Positions 9,822 to 21,144 of a DNA stretch of 64,000 bases are shown one piece after another. The DNA is taken from contig JAZKJV010000599.1 in the NCBI GenBank assembly GCA_037367405.1, positions 547,144-611,143 of the forward strand. The letters run 5' to 3'. Position numbers and translations under genes: made by a program. A model generated the notes under the pieces. That model saw only the letters and a program-made list of their open reading frames with translations. It did no database searches and was not told the origin of the DNA. Position 1 is the stretch's first letter, and every line of letters starts with the position of its first letter. Source of the DNA: Ottelia alismoides. Taxonomy: Eukaryota; Streptophyta; Magnoliopsida; Alismatales; Hydrocharitaceae.

Positions 9822-12420
9822 GCTGCGGGTATCGTGTCCGCATGTCGGCTTCGGTCTCCCATGTCGCTTCCTTGATGCCATGTCGGTGTCACAACACCTT
9901 GACCAATGGAATTTCTTTGCTGCGAAGCTTCTTCACAGCACTGTCAATGATCTGGTCTGGCTTCTCCTCATAAGTCAGATCTGGCTACACGTCAAGATTC
10001 TCGTAGTTGATGACGTGCCGAGGGTTATGCACATACTTCCTCAAGTTGGATACATGGAAGACATCATGGATAGCGGAAAGATGTGGAGGAAGGGCTACTC
10101 GGTATGCCACCTTCCCCACTCTAATGTGCATGCGCGAAATAGATCCTCAAGCGTCTGGATGGTACGCTCACTCTACCCATCTGTCTGTGGATGATATGCA
10201 GAACTCATTTCCAGCTCTGTCTGTAGTGCTGACATGAACTGATGTTAATAGTGCGATATAAATCTCGAATTTCTGTCAGACACCACCTCTCGTGGTATAC
10301 CATGTAGTCCGATGATGTTCTGCGCATATAACTTGGCCAATCTGGATGGAGTGTAAGTCGTGTTGACATGTATGAGATGGGCTGATTTGGTTAACCTATC
10401 AATAACGACCCAAATGGAATTATTGCCACCCGTTTTTTTTTTCGGCAAACCTGTGACAAAATCCATAGAAATGCTCTCCCACTTCCACTCAGGAATGGGG
10501 AGAGACTGCAGTAATCCCGGTGGTCTCCTATGGGTGCCAATCAGTCAAAGATGCGAGCATATCCCACGTATATAGCCAGTTCACCGTACCCTCTGCATGT
10601 GCTCTCCTGTTAAGTGCATCAGCTACCACGTTTCCCTTACCGGGATGTTAAGAGATCGTGCAATCATAATCCTTCAGTAGCTCGAGCCATCTGCGCTGCC
10701 TCATGTTCAACTCCTTCTTATCAAAGATGTACTTCAGGCTCTTATGATCAGTGAAAATCTCGAAATTCCATAAAGATAGTGGCGCCAGATCTTCAGAGCG
10801 AAGACTACTGCCGCCAATTCCAAATCGTATGTGGGGTAGTTCTGCTCATGCGGCCTCAACTGTCGTGATGCATAAGCAATCACCTGTCCTCTCTGCATCA
10901 ACACTGCTCCTATACCTTCTCCAGATGCATCTGTGTAGACTGCATAGTCCTGAGTGCCTGAAGGAAGAGCAAAAATAGGTGTTGTAGTCAACCTCTTCTT
11001 CAGTGTCCGGAAAGCCTGCTCACATGAATCGTCTCAAATGAATGGAACTCCCTTCTGCGTCAACCGTATCAAAGGACGAACGATGCGTGAAAATCCGTTG
11101 ACAAAGCGTCTATAATAACCTGCTAGCCCAAGGAAGCTCCGAATCTGCATGACAGTCTTGGGCTGCTCCTAAGACATGACTGCATCTATCTTCGCAGGAT
11201 CAACTGCAATGCCTGCTCCAGAAATGACATGCCCGAGAAACGAGATCTGGGATAACCAGAACTCACACTTGCTCAACTTGGCATATAGCTTGTGCTCTCG
11301 CAATGTGTCTAAGACAATCCGTAGATTATTCGCATGATCCCATTCATTTCGTGAATAGATGAGAACATCATCGATGAACACCACTACAACTTGTCCAAGT
11401 ATGGACGGAAGATCCTGTTCATCATATCCATAAATGTTGCAGGTGCATTGGTGAGCCCAAACGGCATCACCACAAACTCTTAGTGGCCATAGCGAGTCCT
11501 GAAGGCTGTCTTCGAAATATCCGACTCGCGAATCATCAGCTGATGGTAGCCAGAGCGAAGATCGATCTTCGAGAAAACCGAAGATCCCTGAAGCTGGTCA
11601 AATAAATCATCGATACGTGGCAAAGGATAACGGTTCTTCACAGTTCTCTTGTTTAGTCGCATGTAATCGATACACAGTCTCATGGATCCATCCTTCTTCT
11701 TGACAATTAGAACCGGAGCACCCCAAGGTGAAGTGCTCGGTCTCACGAATCCTAAGTTAAGTAACTCCTTTAACTGCACCTTCAGCTCTCTTATCTCAGC
11801 AGGTAACATACGGTAAGGAGTCATCGAGATCGGCTGTGTTTTTGATAGTAATGTGATCTCAAACTTAATCTCTCTCTCAGGAGATAATCCCGGTAGCTCA
11901 TCAGGAAAAACATCTGGATATTCAGATACTACTCGGATGTCCTGTATTATCGGTTTCTGATCAGATATCTCCCGAACAAATGCAAGGTATGAATCGCAAC
12001 CCTGATCAACAAGTCGCTGAGCTCGCAATACTGAAATGTACTCCGTGGTGGAGTCGTATATAATATCCTCAAAAGTAAACTCGAGTAAATCTGGGATTCT
12101 GAAGACAACCGTCTTTCGAAAGCAATCAACAAGTGCATGATGAGCAGATAGTCAATCCATGCCTAAAATCAAGTCGAACTCATCCAGCTGTAGGAGTAGA
12201 CAGTCGGCGATCATCTCATGACCGCCAATCAGTATGGGTAAGTGCCTGACTATCAGAGAAATGATAAACAACTGGCCATCTGACCCTCGGATGAGATATG
12301 GTGAAGAGAGAGTATCTGCGACTCTACCTAAAGAAACTAATAGTCTCAAAGCAAGAAAAGAATGCGTCACAACAGAATCAATTAGATCCTGGAAAGGTCG
12401 ATAAGAGTAGTCGGTATGTG
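9822..12420 (-). pseudogene. Chromovirus pol: protease-RT-RNase H-integrase, defective
   Basis: Read right to left: protease remnant ending DLILGMDWL (about 12130-12420), where the DSGATHSF motif reads DSVVTHSF. Then RT with WGAPVL, KKDGS, LRSGYHQ and a catalytic FIDD (about 11370). Then RNase H ([37 protein letters not shown]), and an integrase core starting ISMDFVTGLP with DRLTKSAHL and SDRNSRFIS. The integrase zinc finger is missing between ADALNRR and RRPPGLLQ. The end reads VKVL, EATWE, EADMRTRYPQLF and a stop. Stops and a frame change near 11385-11480 break the RT. No gag fits in the 300 bp before the protease. Confidence 0.88.
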
Positions 12421-12703
12421 TGCTAGTTGGTTAGTCATCTCCTGGTCTGGTTGGGATGACATGGCTCTGCATGAGAACCATTTTTAGTAATAAAAATGCC
12501 ATCCGCAGATACTTATCATATATGCTTTTTCTCTTCTTGGGATATAATATGAAAATTAACGAAACTGGTGACATCTGTGGTGATTGAATCTGAATGTCAT
12601 ATTTCCCTTGTCGGATTCACGACAAGTCGGAAGACTGTCGCTGTTCGAGAACTTAATGCGATCGGAATCAAAATACTGCGAATGTGTGTATCGGGGAACC
12701 ACT
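12421..12703 (-). other. Chromovirus leader with gag deleted
   Basis: Only about 280 bp separate the PBS from protease sequence, where a chromovirus normally has a 5' UTR plus a gag of 1 kb or more with a CCHC knuckle. No knuckle or capsid-like frame is visible, so gag has been deleted. Confidence 0.75.
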
Positions 12704-12715
12704 GCTCTGATACCA
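12704..12715 (-). other. Chromovirus primer binding site (tRNA-iMet)
   Basis: The minus strand reads TGGTATCAGAGC, complementary to the 3' end of plant initiator Met tRNA, three bases after the 5' LTR end. It fixes the element's orientation. Confidence 0.92.
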
Positions 12716-12718
12716 AAC

Positions 12719-15700
12719 TGTGAACCCCCGAGGATCCGGGTACCCGTTAATCACACATTTTGCATTACAACATTCATTTCTATCGCATTAAGTAACTGAA
12801 AGTACGGGGAAATTTTTCGCGCGAATAATTTTCCACATGACATTCACAATTAACATTTATAACCACAAACACATAGAACAGTGGTCACCAAAATCTTATT
12901 TCATTCCATTAACTTCCATATATTTTACAGGTACAAAGTCTGACAGTACATACAGTATATCCCAATTTCTGACTGAAGAGAAAGAAACATAATACATTAT
13001 AAATTGAACAAAAACTGGCACAAAATAAACCATACCGTTGGGTATAAAATTTTATCTCCTGGACCCATGTATAGCTACTGAACTGTAGGCTGTTTGCCTG
13101 CCAAACATGTTAGGAAAGAAGAGGAGTCAGCGGTTGCTGGTACCTCCCAAAAACTTATAAAATAACAGGCATTTATTATTTTCAAAAGAAAACAAGTAGA
13201 GAGGCATGAGCAACTCAAATTAAAATTTATTTCTACTTGCAAATGTAAAAGGTTTCCAAATTTCTAGCAAGCACCTCTTATGATCAGCCATTATCCCAAC
13301 ATTTCCCTTATGAGTATATTTCTATGGTGACTAATTGATCATAAGTATGATATTTTATTCTCATATTACTCAGAGATCATATTTTTGGATTTTGATGATG
13401 GGAAAGATAAGATGAGAAGATATAATGGTTTATTAAATTCTGAAGTCTAGTTACTCCTTTAAGTTAGTGGATAGTCTGTGGTCTTGGTTCTTGTGAAACC
13501 TCACACTATGACTCTAAGACTTGGGGAATGTCTTAGGGTTGGGGGGCCTCCGTAGGCATGCGGTGTTGTGTAATGCATCCTAACTAAGTTCCCAACACGT
13601 CCACTAACTCAAAGGGATTTTGAATCAGATTAGTATCTTTTCCAGTTACTCAATTTTAATTATAATCCCTTAAAACCTTAAGTGCAACAGTCGCAGATGT
13701 AACTCTAGATGGTATGGATATAGAGATGGATGATCTGGATGTAGAATTAATCCCTTCAAACCTTAGTGCAACAGTCTCAAATGTAACTCTAAATGATATA
13801 GATATAGATATGGATGATCTGGATGTAGAATCGCCAAGTCTGTTGGCGAAAGAAAAACTCAAGCGGTGAAGAAGCCAACAAAAGGCTCTTTCGTCTCGCC
13901 CTCTAATTGGAAGGACGGTCCAATAGAGGGATAGGTCTACACTCCCAAACTACGCCACTGAGACGGGTGAGAGGGACTTCCCGGAAAAGTCGCTCTAGAA
14001 AACAGCCCGACTGGTAACGGGCAACCGAGCTCGCACGTAAAACTGAAAACCAAGGATCCCCCGCCTGGGTATCCTAAAACAGGGTCAGCGGAATGGTCTA
14101 AAGTCGGGATCCCAACGAGGTGTAAAAACACTGTGTGCTCACGTTAAAAACCGAAGGGGGACTGGGATCCTAGACCCGCGCACTTGGCGGCCACTGCCCA
14201 AACTGGGCTTCCTTTCCTCCGCCCAGTTGAGGGTCACCGCGCCCTCGCACGGTCATGTGTAAGGGTCACAATGACCGGCACAATTAATTGTCACCATTGA
14301 TTCATCATCTTGTATATGCACTCACTACCTTGCAATTGAACCAATATCTTTGTGAAGATACAATAGAATTCCCTAGATGTATAATTCGAACTGACCAATA
14401 ATCATAAGAATTCACATTCAAATGGCATGATTGTGAGACTTATAAACTTAGCAATTATATATATGTGCAGCGAACAAATGCACAAACTCTATGTGACTTG
14501 GAAATATGAATGACTTCATAATTATATCATTCTCCAGTTAGCAGACCTCAAGAACCATTTTTGTTAAACTTATTAATAAGTTAAATGGTATACCCACCTG
14601 ATGCTTTGACCGACAAAGTCCTTGATCTATGTTACCTAGTTTCAAAGTAAAACATAATATCAAAATCCTAAGCTTAGTCCCATACCAGAATAGTCAATTC
14701 ATAAAGAAACACTAGTAAGTGTCTTTAATTAATGAGAGATCCTCTTGTCCTGTTGTAAAACAATAAAGTTGTATGAACCTTAATCTGAGCACTTCAGCAA
14801 TGTTTAACGAAGATAAAGGTCTTACTCTGGAATGTTCAAGTCTAATGTTTAACGAAGACAAGGAAGGTCTTACTCTGGAATGTTCAAGTCTAATGTTTAA
14901 CGAAGACAAGGAAGGTCTTACTCTGGAATGTTCAAGTCTAATCAGAACAGTTGTCTCCTCCTATTTATTGTTTATTTATCTTATTATTTTTGTTAATCAA
15001 ACACTTTAACTTCAATATCCAGTAGTAGTACTGATTCTAGATTGAAATTTTATTTATCCAAGGATTAACTTACAATAATTGCTAAATTTTCAAAGTCCTA
15101 GCAAGGCACAGATTTGAGGTTGGTTATATTAACATTTATACAACAAATGACTTTCACTGAAATTGTAGCAAGAGGTGTTGTTAAACTTCCATTTACTGTA
15201 AGTTTTGGAATTGATATAGAAAACTGTTTTCATAATTAACTTTTATCATTATTATTATCAACATTGTTTAAAGACTTCCACTCTCAAACTATAAACAACT
15301 ACATGCTTAATTACCGCAAATACGAGGAAGATATTCCTACAATTCAATGTTGGCGAGTCAATCCGGCAAGCAGAGTATCTAAATAAATTAATTTAAGACT
15401 ATATATTATTCATCCAAAGCAGTAACCATGAAGAGTTGTATAATAGGTATAACAGTAGGGATGACATCCTTTTTGTAGATATGATTAGACTTGTAAATAG
15501 AGTACATCTTATACACAGTGAATACAAAGCACTTACCTATTTTATATCTATATTGGTTTTGGTAATGTATAGGAGGTGGCTATTCTAAAGGATATGAACT
15601 CGGCCTATTTATAGCTTTAGTGAATTTCTACCTTGTTGAAGAAATCGATTAATCACAGAAAAGAAAAATTGTTATCATCTTCAAGTCTATAACTGTTGTA

Positions 15701-17269
15701 GAATCAAGTACTGTTTGGTGCAATTGATTAGATTTGGCTCCTTTTATAATCAATGTTGATTTTGGTATAATAATCACGAGAGTGTATACAGCACAGTCAA
15801 AAAGTTTCTTGTTGAAACCTGGACTTACAAGTAGAAGTATCTAAGACCACCAAATGAATCAGCTAGGTAACAATAACAAGGCAATGCTAAGGAATACATC
15901 TCCAATTTGGTGATAAATATCTTGATTTCTATTTATATAGTATAGATTTTACATGGATGATAGCAAAGAAGACCAGAGATTGTACATGCAAGGCAGCAAT
16001 CTGGAAGGGAAAGGGATTGTACAGATCGTCCAAAAAGACTCAAGCAGTGTACAATAAACATGGATTTTAGAGTGTAAGGCATGCATGGCAGCAATGAGGG
16101 AAAAAGGATGTACCTTTTGATCTTCTCAACTTGAAGATTAAGATGCATGCATGAAAGCTCCAAGAAGCAAAAGGACAGCAACTGCCTCCAGAATCAGCAA
16201 GAGCTACAAGAGTAAGGAGCAGCAATCCCCTACGGATCATGCAACAGTAGCTGCATGCTGCAGTTCCAGCAAGAGGGACACAATTTGGTGATTTTGGACA
16301 GCAGCTGGGTTTGTTGGGAGCTGCTCCAAGCCTTGAATTGGAGTGAAATTCTGGGCTCCAGCAGTAGGACTGCGATAGGGGAAAGAGGAGCCTTGATAGA
16401 GATTTTGGAAAAAAAGAGAATAGGGAATTACGTTAGAAATGGGGAGGGGAGAAAATAGAGAGGTTGAGATAGGAATGGTACCTATTCCTCCAAAGCTTAG
16501 AGAGAATGCTTGCATGCAAGATCCCCAGGCTATTGGACTGCTCCAGGAGTTTCCCATGTTGCTGGACAGCAACCTCCGTAGAGGAGGACTTTGGAAAGGG
16601 GGAAATATAAGGAACGAAAGAGGGAATTTTGGGGGAAATACCGAGGGTTTGGGTGGTATATATATAAGGGTAGAGGGTCTTAATTGTTGGCCAGATGGAG
16701 GGACATAAGGCCAAGTGTAAGACTTTAAAAAATGACTGGGACAAAAGTCCAACGGCTGTCCGTGAGCTGTGTACAGCAGCTAGAATATATATATATTTAT
16801 AATATACCAAAATCCTTCGTACTCGCACCTCGATTCTCTAATTTCGACGCGCAATATCTCGTTTTGACCGTCTCGGAACGACGGTCACTATGAGTATAAT
16901 ATTCATATACTTTTGATCGGGTTTGAATACCCGAAATTTTCGAGATACGGTTTTGTTTTGGGGTTAAATTTTGGGGTTTTAAAATATCAAACGACGTCCG
17001 ATTGACGAACGGTTGATTCCGTTGGTCTTGTTTGGTCGAATCGGATCTAATGATGGTCTCGGTTCTTTTTGTGGTTTCTAAATTTACGTCGCGGCTTTTC
17101 CGCGGCACGCATTATGATGCGACCGATTTTTGGTCGATTTCGCCCGAACGACTTTTGATTCATGACCAAATATTCGATATAAGTCATCCGATGCCGACCG
17201 GCAACTTTATTGGGTTAAACGGACCCTAATCGGATCAAGTCCGGGTATGATTGGAAACCGGATGTTACA
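12719..17269 (-). repeat. Chromovirus 5' LTR (right), 4551 bp
   Basis: Partner of 5076-9627. Differences I found by eye include single-base changes equivalent to left-LTR positions near 5601, 6249, 6370, 6488, 6964, 7410, 7599, 7757, 8735, 9553 and 9572, plus one missing G near 15202. It carries the same duplication, minisatellite and TATA box. Confidence 0.93.
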
Positions 17270-17274
17270 AATAT

Positions 17275-17575
17275 GGACCACTCATGTACCACAGCAACAG
17301 AGAGAAGAATGCGAAGAGTAGAGTGACGAGCCACTAGAGAGAATGTATCCATATAATCCACGCCATATGTTTGGGTGAAGCCTCTTGCCACTAGTCTTGC
17401 CTTGTACCGGTCAAGGCTCCCATCTGCGTGGTACTTTACTGTGAATACACATTTGCAGCTAACAATAGATGTGCCTGAGGGAGCGGGAACCAAGCTCCAT
17501 GTACCCTGTGATTGTAAAGCATCCATTTCTTCTTCCATAGCCAACCGCCAGCAATCACTCTTCATAGCATCCTAA
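17275..17575 (-). pseudogene. Copia 1 reverse transcriptase, N-terminal part
   Basis: The minus strand encodes the canonical RT entry: MEEEMDALQSQGTWSLVP, CKCVFTVKYHADGSLDRYKARLVA, GFTQTYGVDYMDTFS and LRILLSVAV. It stops at the chromovirus junction after SIF. A stop separates it from the integrase linker upstream (Q-N-Y-stop-DAMKSD). The remainder is at 4407-5075. Confidence 0.88.
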
Positions 17576-19330
17576 TAATTCTGTGGTATCTCCACGGAAG
17601 ACAAAGCCACAGCAAATCTCTGGAAGTCCCCTGTGAGACGATGAAAGGAAACCTGGGAAGCAAGGGGATATGACGCGCAAGTACATTTCTGCTTCCGAAT
17701 AGCAATAGGGACATCAAGATCATCATCCACCGTACTCGTCGGTGCACGTTCCTCCTGCAAAGAAGAATCCTGCACATGCACTCTATCCGACCCATCGTTA
17801 GTAATAGCATCTGAACATACCTGAGGCGAGCTGGATGATTGACGTGCAGCCAGAGCAGGACCTGACCGACGTGTATAGTATTTAGGTAATGGCAGGATAG
17901 GTGGTTGTGGTGGTGGTAGTGGTGGTGGTAGTGGTGATGGGGATGGCGTTGGTGTGACAACCGGGACAGGGATGGACGAAGGTGGACTCAGACTAGGAGG
18001 AGGAGGAACATAGACGTCGTCATTAGATGTGGAGGAGGCCAACATGTCCCTTGCAGGTGAGAAGTACAAAACTGACTCAAAATGTAACAGCAGCACTGAC
18101 GAAATATTTCCTGTTTACAGGTCATAACAACAGTAACCCTTCTGAGTCCGAGAGTAACACACAAAGACACACTTGACAGCTCTAGGTGAGAGTTTTTCAA
18201 GTCCTGGAGACAACTGGTGAATAAAAGCAACAGCACCAAAGACACAAGGGGTAAGAGAAAATAAAATTTTTGTCTGGAAAAATAACAAAAAAGAGGAATT
18301 TTCTCACCAAGTGCCGAGGATGGCATACGATTCACAAGGTAACAGGCTGTAAGAACAGCATCCCCCCAAAAAGAGATAGGCGCACAACTCTGGATAAGCA
18401 GGGTTCGAGTAATATCAAGAAGATTTTTTTTTTGAAATCCAGAAACAAGGGGGAAACACTCGAAGGTGCACGCCCCAAAAAAAATTATTCAAATAGAGAA
18501 AGAGAAAAAAGAGGGAAAGACAACAGCCACGCTCCGAAAAAACGAAGCCCTTACAACGCCCAACCCACCACCCTTACAACGCCCAATCCACCACCAGGTG
18601 ATTAGCAAAAATCGTCACGTTCTCCCGATAAAACCTCCGGTCCGAGAACAAGAGATCATTCCTCCCCCGCCAAACCACCCACAGAAGATGATGATGTTTG
18701 CAACTCCATTCTGTTGAGATGTGTAAGCACATGTGGTTTGATGAATAATACCTCTTGACGAAAAGAAATGGGAGAGAGAGCCAGTGCAAAATTACAACGC
18801 GTTATCCATACGAACATATTTGATATGAGAGGAAAAAACATTCTGCACTTCAATTATAAGATTTCTAATAACATCCCTTGCTTCAGATTTGTTCTTTAAT
18901 AGAAATACTCACGACACACGAGAGAGGTCATCAACTACTACAAGATAAAGCATGTGTCCCTGATGATCAGGAACACGACTTAGACCCTAAATATCAACAT
19001 GGAAAAATTCAAATGGAGAGCTACTACTCCGACACTGACGACTAGGGAAGCTAGCTCGATGGTGCTTTCCCAACTGATAGGCTTCGCACCGAAAAGAAGA
19101 ACTTGGAGAAATTTGAGGCAAGAGATGATGCATCTCCTAAAGCGGGAGGTGACCAAAGCGTAGATGTCAGGTGTACAAAGAGACTGATCTGGTTGAGTAA
19201 GAGACGCCAGCATAGGAATTCCAGACTAGACGATAGAGACCATCCTGCTCAGAGCTACAACCAATCAACCTGCCCGTTAGTATGTCCTGAAATATAAGAG
19301 AAGATGGGTCAAATATAGCGTGACAGTGCA
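17576..19330 (-). pseudogene. Copia 1 integrase and linker, broken
   Basis: The region downstream of the protease contains the gag-pre-integrase stretch ([25 protein letters not shown] at about 19240-19400). It continues with an integrase showing RMDNAL followed by a stop where the family has Glu (about 18797), then TSQQNGVA (about 18690-18713). The Pro/Ser-rich linker to RT is at 17900-18010 (runs of PPP and SP repeats). A 258-bp LINE fragment is inserted just after NGVA. The frame is broken at several points. Confidence 0.78.
18425..18682 (-). mobile_element. 5'-truncated L1 LINE inserted in copia 1 integrase
   Basis: 258 bp flanked by a 7-bp direct repeat AGAAGAT (18418-18424 and 18683-18689). 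On the minus strand it ends in a 10-base A run, as expected for target-primed reverse transcription. The translation from its start (VWRGRNDLLFSDRRFYREN) resembles the C-terminal end of plant L1 ORF2, ending at a stop. Removing it plus one repeat rejoins copia integrase sequence. It is younger than copia 1. Confidence 0.85.
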
Positions 19331-19730
19331 AATCCTTCGTAATCTGACTAATAGACAGTAGATTCATAGAAAAATCAGTGACATGTGGAACATTTTGTAA
19401 ATGAATGGAAGGTGACAAGGTAATATCCCCATGTCCAACGATGGGGGAATGAGTCACATCTGTTATAATAACTGACCGTCCTGGTGGAATGTCTCTATAT
19501 GACTCAAGTCTATCTCTGTCGCAGTAAAGATGATGTGTTGCGCCGGAGAATCCAATCAGAGATATTATGACAGGATGTAAAAGTAGAAGCACTACCTGAG
19601 GTGCTACCAAAGGCAGAAGTACTGGCAGATGTTGAAGCAGCAATATCTGAAGAACCTCCTGGAGAATTTGTCGATGCTGGAGGCATAATATCGCACAATT
19701 ACGCCACGAGCTCCTCAAACCTGTGATCTG
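19331..19730 (-). pseudogene. Copia 1 protease with catalytic Asp deleted
   Basis: The surrounding pattern (THHL, DRLESY, VIITDVTHSPIVGHG) is that of copia aspartic protease. The motif expected as W-I-M-D-S-G-A-T-H-H is missing several bases at about 19545, so the frame carries SGATHH without the catalytic Asp. Processing of Gag-Pol could not occur. Confidence 0.8.
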
Positions 19731-20640
19731 AAGTGGATGTTAATGGAGATGCAACATGCTCGGCAACGTGCACTGATGTTGGGAACCCATGCTTAGAATA
19801 GCATGTATCCTCAGAGTGACATGTACGATGGCAAAAAGTGCATGGTTAGCGAAAACGACCACCTCGACCACGAGATCCACATCCACGGAATGAATACTGA
19901 CCACCTCTCCCTCGCGATACAGCTATAGTCGAAGGTGGTGGAGTAGAAGTACTGGAAGAGACAGAGATACGGCTAAGCCTCCGGTAAACTTCCTCCATAG
20001 GAGGTATGGTAGCATCGTCAAGTATCTGTGATCGGGCAGCATCATAATCAGGATCAAGAGCCACAAGCAGTACCCCCACCATGGTAGCATTCCGGAAAGT
20101 CTTCTGCTGCTCAGGGGTGGCCGTGAGAGGTATAGTACTGTAGAGTTTCTCAAACATCCCCCGTAGAGATGTATACAAGGAATGTAGTAGCCAGCCATTC
20201 TGTTTCATGGTGAATATGTTATGTTGGAGTTGTAACATCTTCGTCTCATTTCACACATGTGAATATATGGCCGCCAGGATGTCCAACATCACCTTAGCGG
20301 TGGGTTCATGGAGAACATCATTTGCAATCTCCATCGACAACGTGCCTGAGAGCCAGGCCTTGGCATATGAATCATCAGCCTCCCAGGAGGCATAGATCCC
20401 AGTCTTCGTTGTCGGTTCCTCCTCGGTAAGAATTTGTTTCTTACCGTTCGACTTCATGAAGCTCCTGAATTGCATCATCCAGAGCTCATAATTCGTTCCA
20501 TCCATCTTGACTATTGGCGCGGGACCTTTGAACGCGCCTATGAAGGGCATATCGACTTTCTGGAGACGAAGAACTAGGATCCGTAGACCAAAAGAGAATT
20601 GTCTACACAACTGTATAGGATTTGAGTGCATATGTTGACG
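19731..20640 (-). pseudogene. Copia 1 gag
   Basis: The minus-strand frames 20251-20631 and 19846-20238 encode the UBN2-type gag: [20 protein letters not shown] near the start, [33 protein letters not shown] and MEEVYRRL. An Arg/Gly-rich tract (SRGRGG) follows, then a zinc knuckle (CHRTCHSED) near 19785-19830. A stop and frame change near 20240-20250 split it. Gag forms the cytoplasmic particle. Confidence 0.82.
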
Positions 20641-20873
20641 TTACACACTCAAATCCATGGAAAGAGAAAGGCCGGCGGATAAGTAGGCACCGGCGTTGGA
20701 GGGGGGCCCGATGATGGAGGGCCCCGACGGTGGAGGGAGGGCCCCGACAACGGGAGGAGGGGAGGGGGCGGCAGCACTGAGGGAGAAAGAGAGGGGAGGG
20801 GCAGCGGCCGTGCCGAGAAGGAGAGAGAGGGGGCGGCGGTGGAAAGGGTTAGGGTTTTAGGGTTAGGGTTTTG
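20641..20873 (-). other. Copia 1 5' leader
   Basis: GC-rich, Gly/Ala-codon-like sequence running from gag to the PBS, with GGGTTAGGGTTTTAGGGTTAGGGTTTT beside the PBS (20846-20872). Copia 2 and copia 3 have similar GC-rich leaders ending in TTAGGG-like words. Confidence 0.65.
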
Positions 20874-20885
20874 GCTCTGATACCA
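20874..20885 (-). other. Copia 1 primer binding site (tRNA-iMet)
   Basis: The minus strand reads TGGTATCAGAGC directly after the 5' LTR end, a perfect 12-base match to the plant initiator Met tRNA 3' end. Confidence 0.93.
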
Positions 20886-21029
20886 TGTTGGCGGAAAAGA
20901 GTAATATGTTTATTCCATAAAACCTTAGGCTCTCTTATATAGAGAGGACCGATGGGTAAATTAAATAAGAGGTTATCAGGAAAATAAAAATAGAATAAAC
21001 GATACACCGACTACATAATTATCTCTACA
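20886..21029 (-). repeat. Copia 1 5' LTR (right)
   Basis: 144 bp with an intact minus-strand TATA box (CTATATAAGAG at 20933-20943). It differs from the left LTR at about 11 positions. Confidence 0.93.
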
Positions 21030-21078
21030 AAAAACAATAACAATAATAAGCAACATGCGAGCTTCGGGTCAATCGTAC

Positions 21079-21144
21079 AAATTGTTGTTGCTCCCTAAGA
21101 CCAAGGTTATCAATTAACTGGCTGACCTCCATCTCGTTTTCTGT
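21079..21144 (-). CDS. PPO2: PPO2 coding exon 4
   Basis: 66 bp, 22 codons, phase 0 at both ends. The acceptor is TTTGTGCAG and the donor is GTACGA. It encodes [20 protein letters not shown] plus QF, matching the PPO2 segment after GANTM. Copia 1 begins about 50 bp into the following intron. Confidence 0.8.

Larger units (their letters stand above)
5076..17269 (-). mobile_element. Ty3/gypsy chromovirus (Tekay-like), recent, non-autonomous
   Basis: A 12,194-bp element with 4.55-kb LTRs at 5076-9627 and 12719-17269, both TGTGAACC...TGTTACA on the plus strand. The outer flanks carry a perfect 5-bp target duplication AATAT (5071-5075 and 17270-17274). Removing the element and one AATAT restores copia RT codons WSIFQLDV. 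The internal region is only 3.1 kb and lacks gag. The pol end (EATWE, EADMRTRYPQLF, stop) is typical of chromoviruses; Tekay is my best lineage guess because of the long LTRs and the TGTAACATCC start. I count about 11 substitutions and one 1-bp indel between the LTRs. Pol is broken, so mobility must have been supplied in trans. Confidence 0.92.
3817..21029 (-). mobile_element. Ty1/copia retrotransposon 'copia 1', split by a chromovirus
   Basis: Both 144-bp LTRs (3817-3960 and 20886-21029) start TG and end CA when read on either strand. An initiator-Met PBS abuts the right LTR and a polypurine tract abuts the left one, so the element reads right to left. After removing the inserted chromovirus and one 5-bp target copy, the element is about 5.0 kb, normal for copia. 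Domain order gag-PR-INT-RT-RNase H is recognisable on the minus strand. Flanks are GAAAA (3812-3816) and AAAAA (21030-21034), a target duplication with one mismatch. The LTRs differ at about 11 of 144 positions, so this is an old insertion. It lies in the presumed fourth intron of the PPO2 gene. Confidence 0.92.

Noticed and set aside
17880..18010. Proline-rich ORF as a host extensin-like gene
   Set aside because: It sits exactly where copia elements have a Pro/Ser-rich integrase-RT linker, and copia 2 and copia 3 have the same feature.
20846..20872. Possible interstitial telomere
   Set aside because: Only a few TTTAGGG-like units, and they belong to the copia leader, not to an array.
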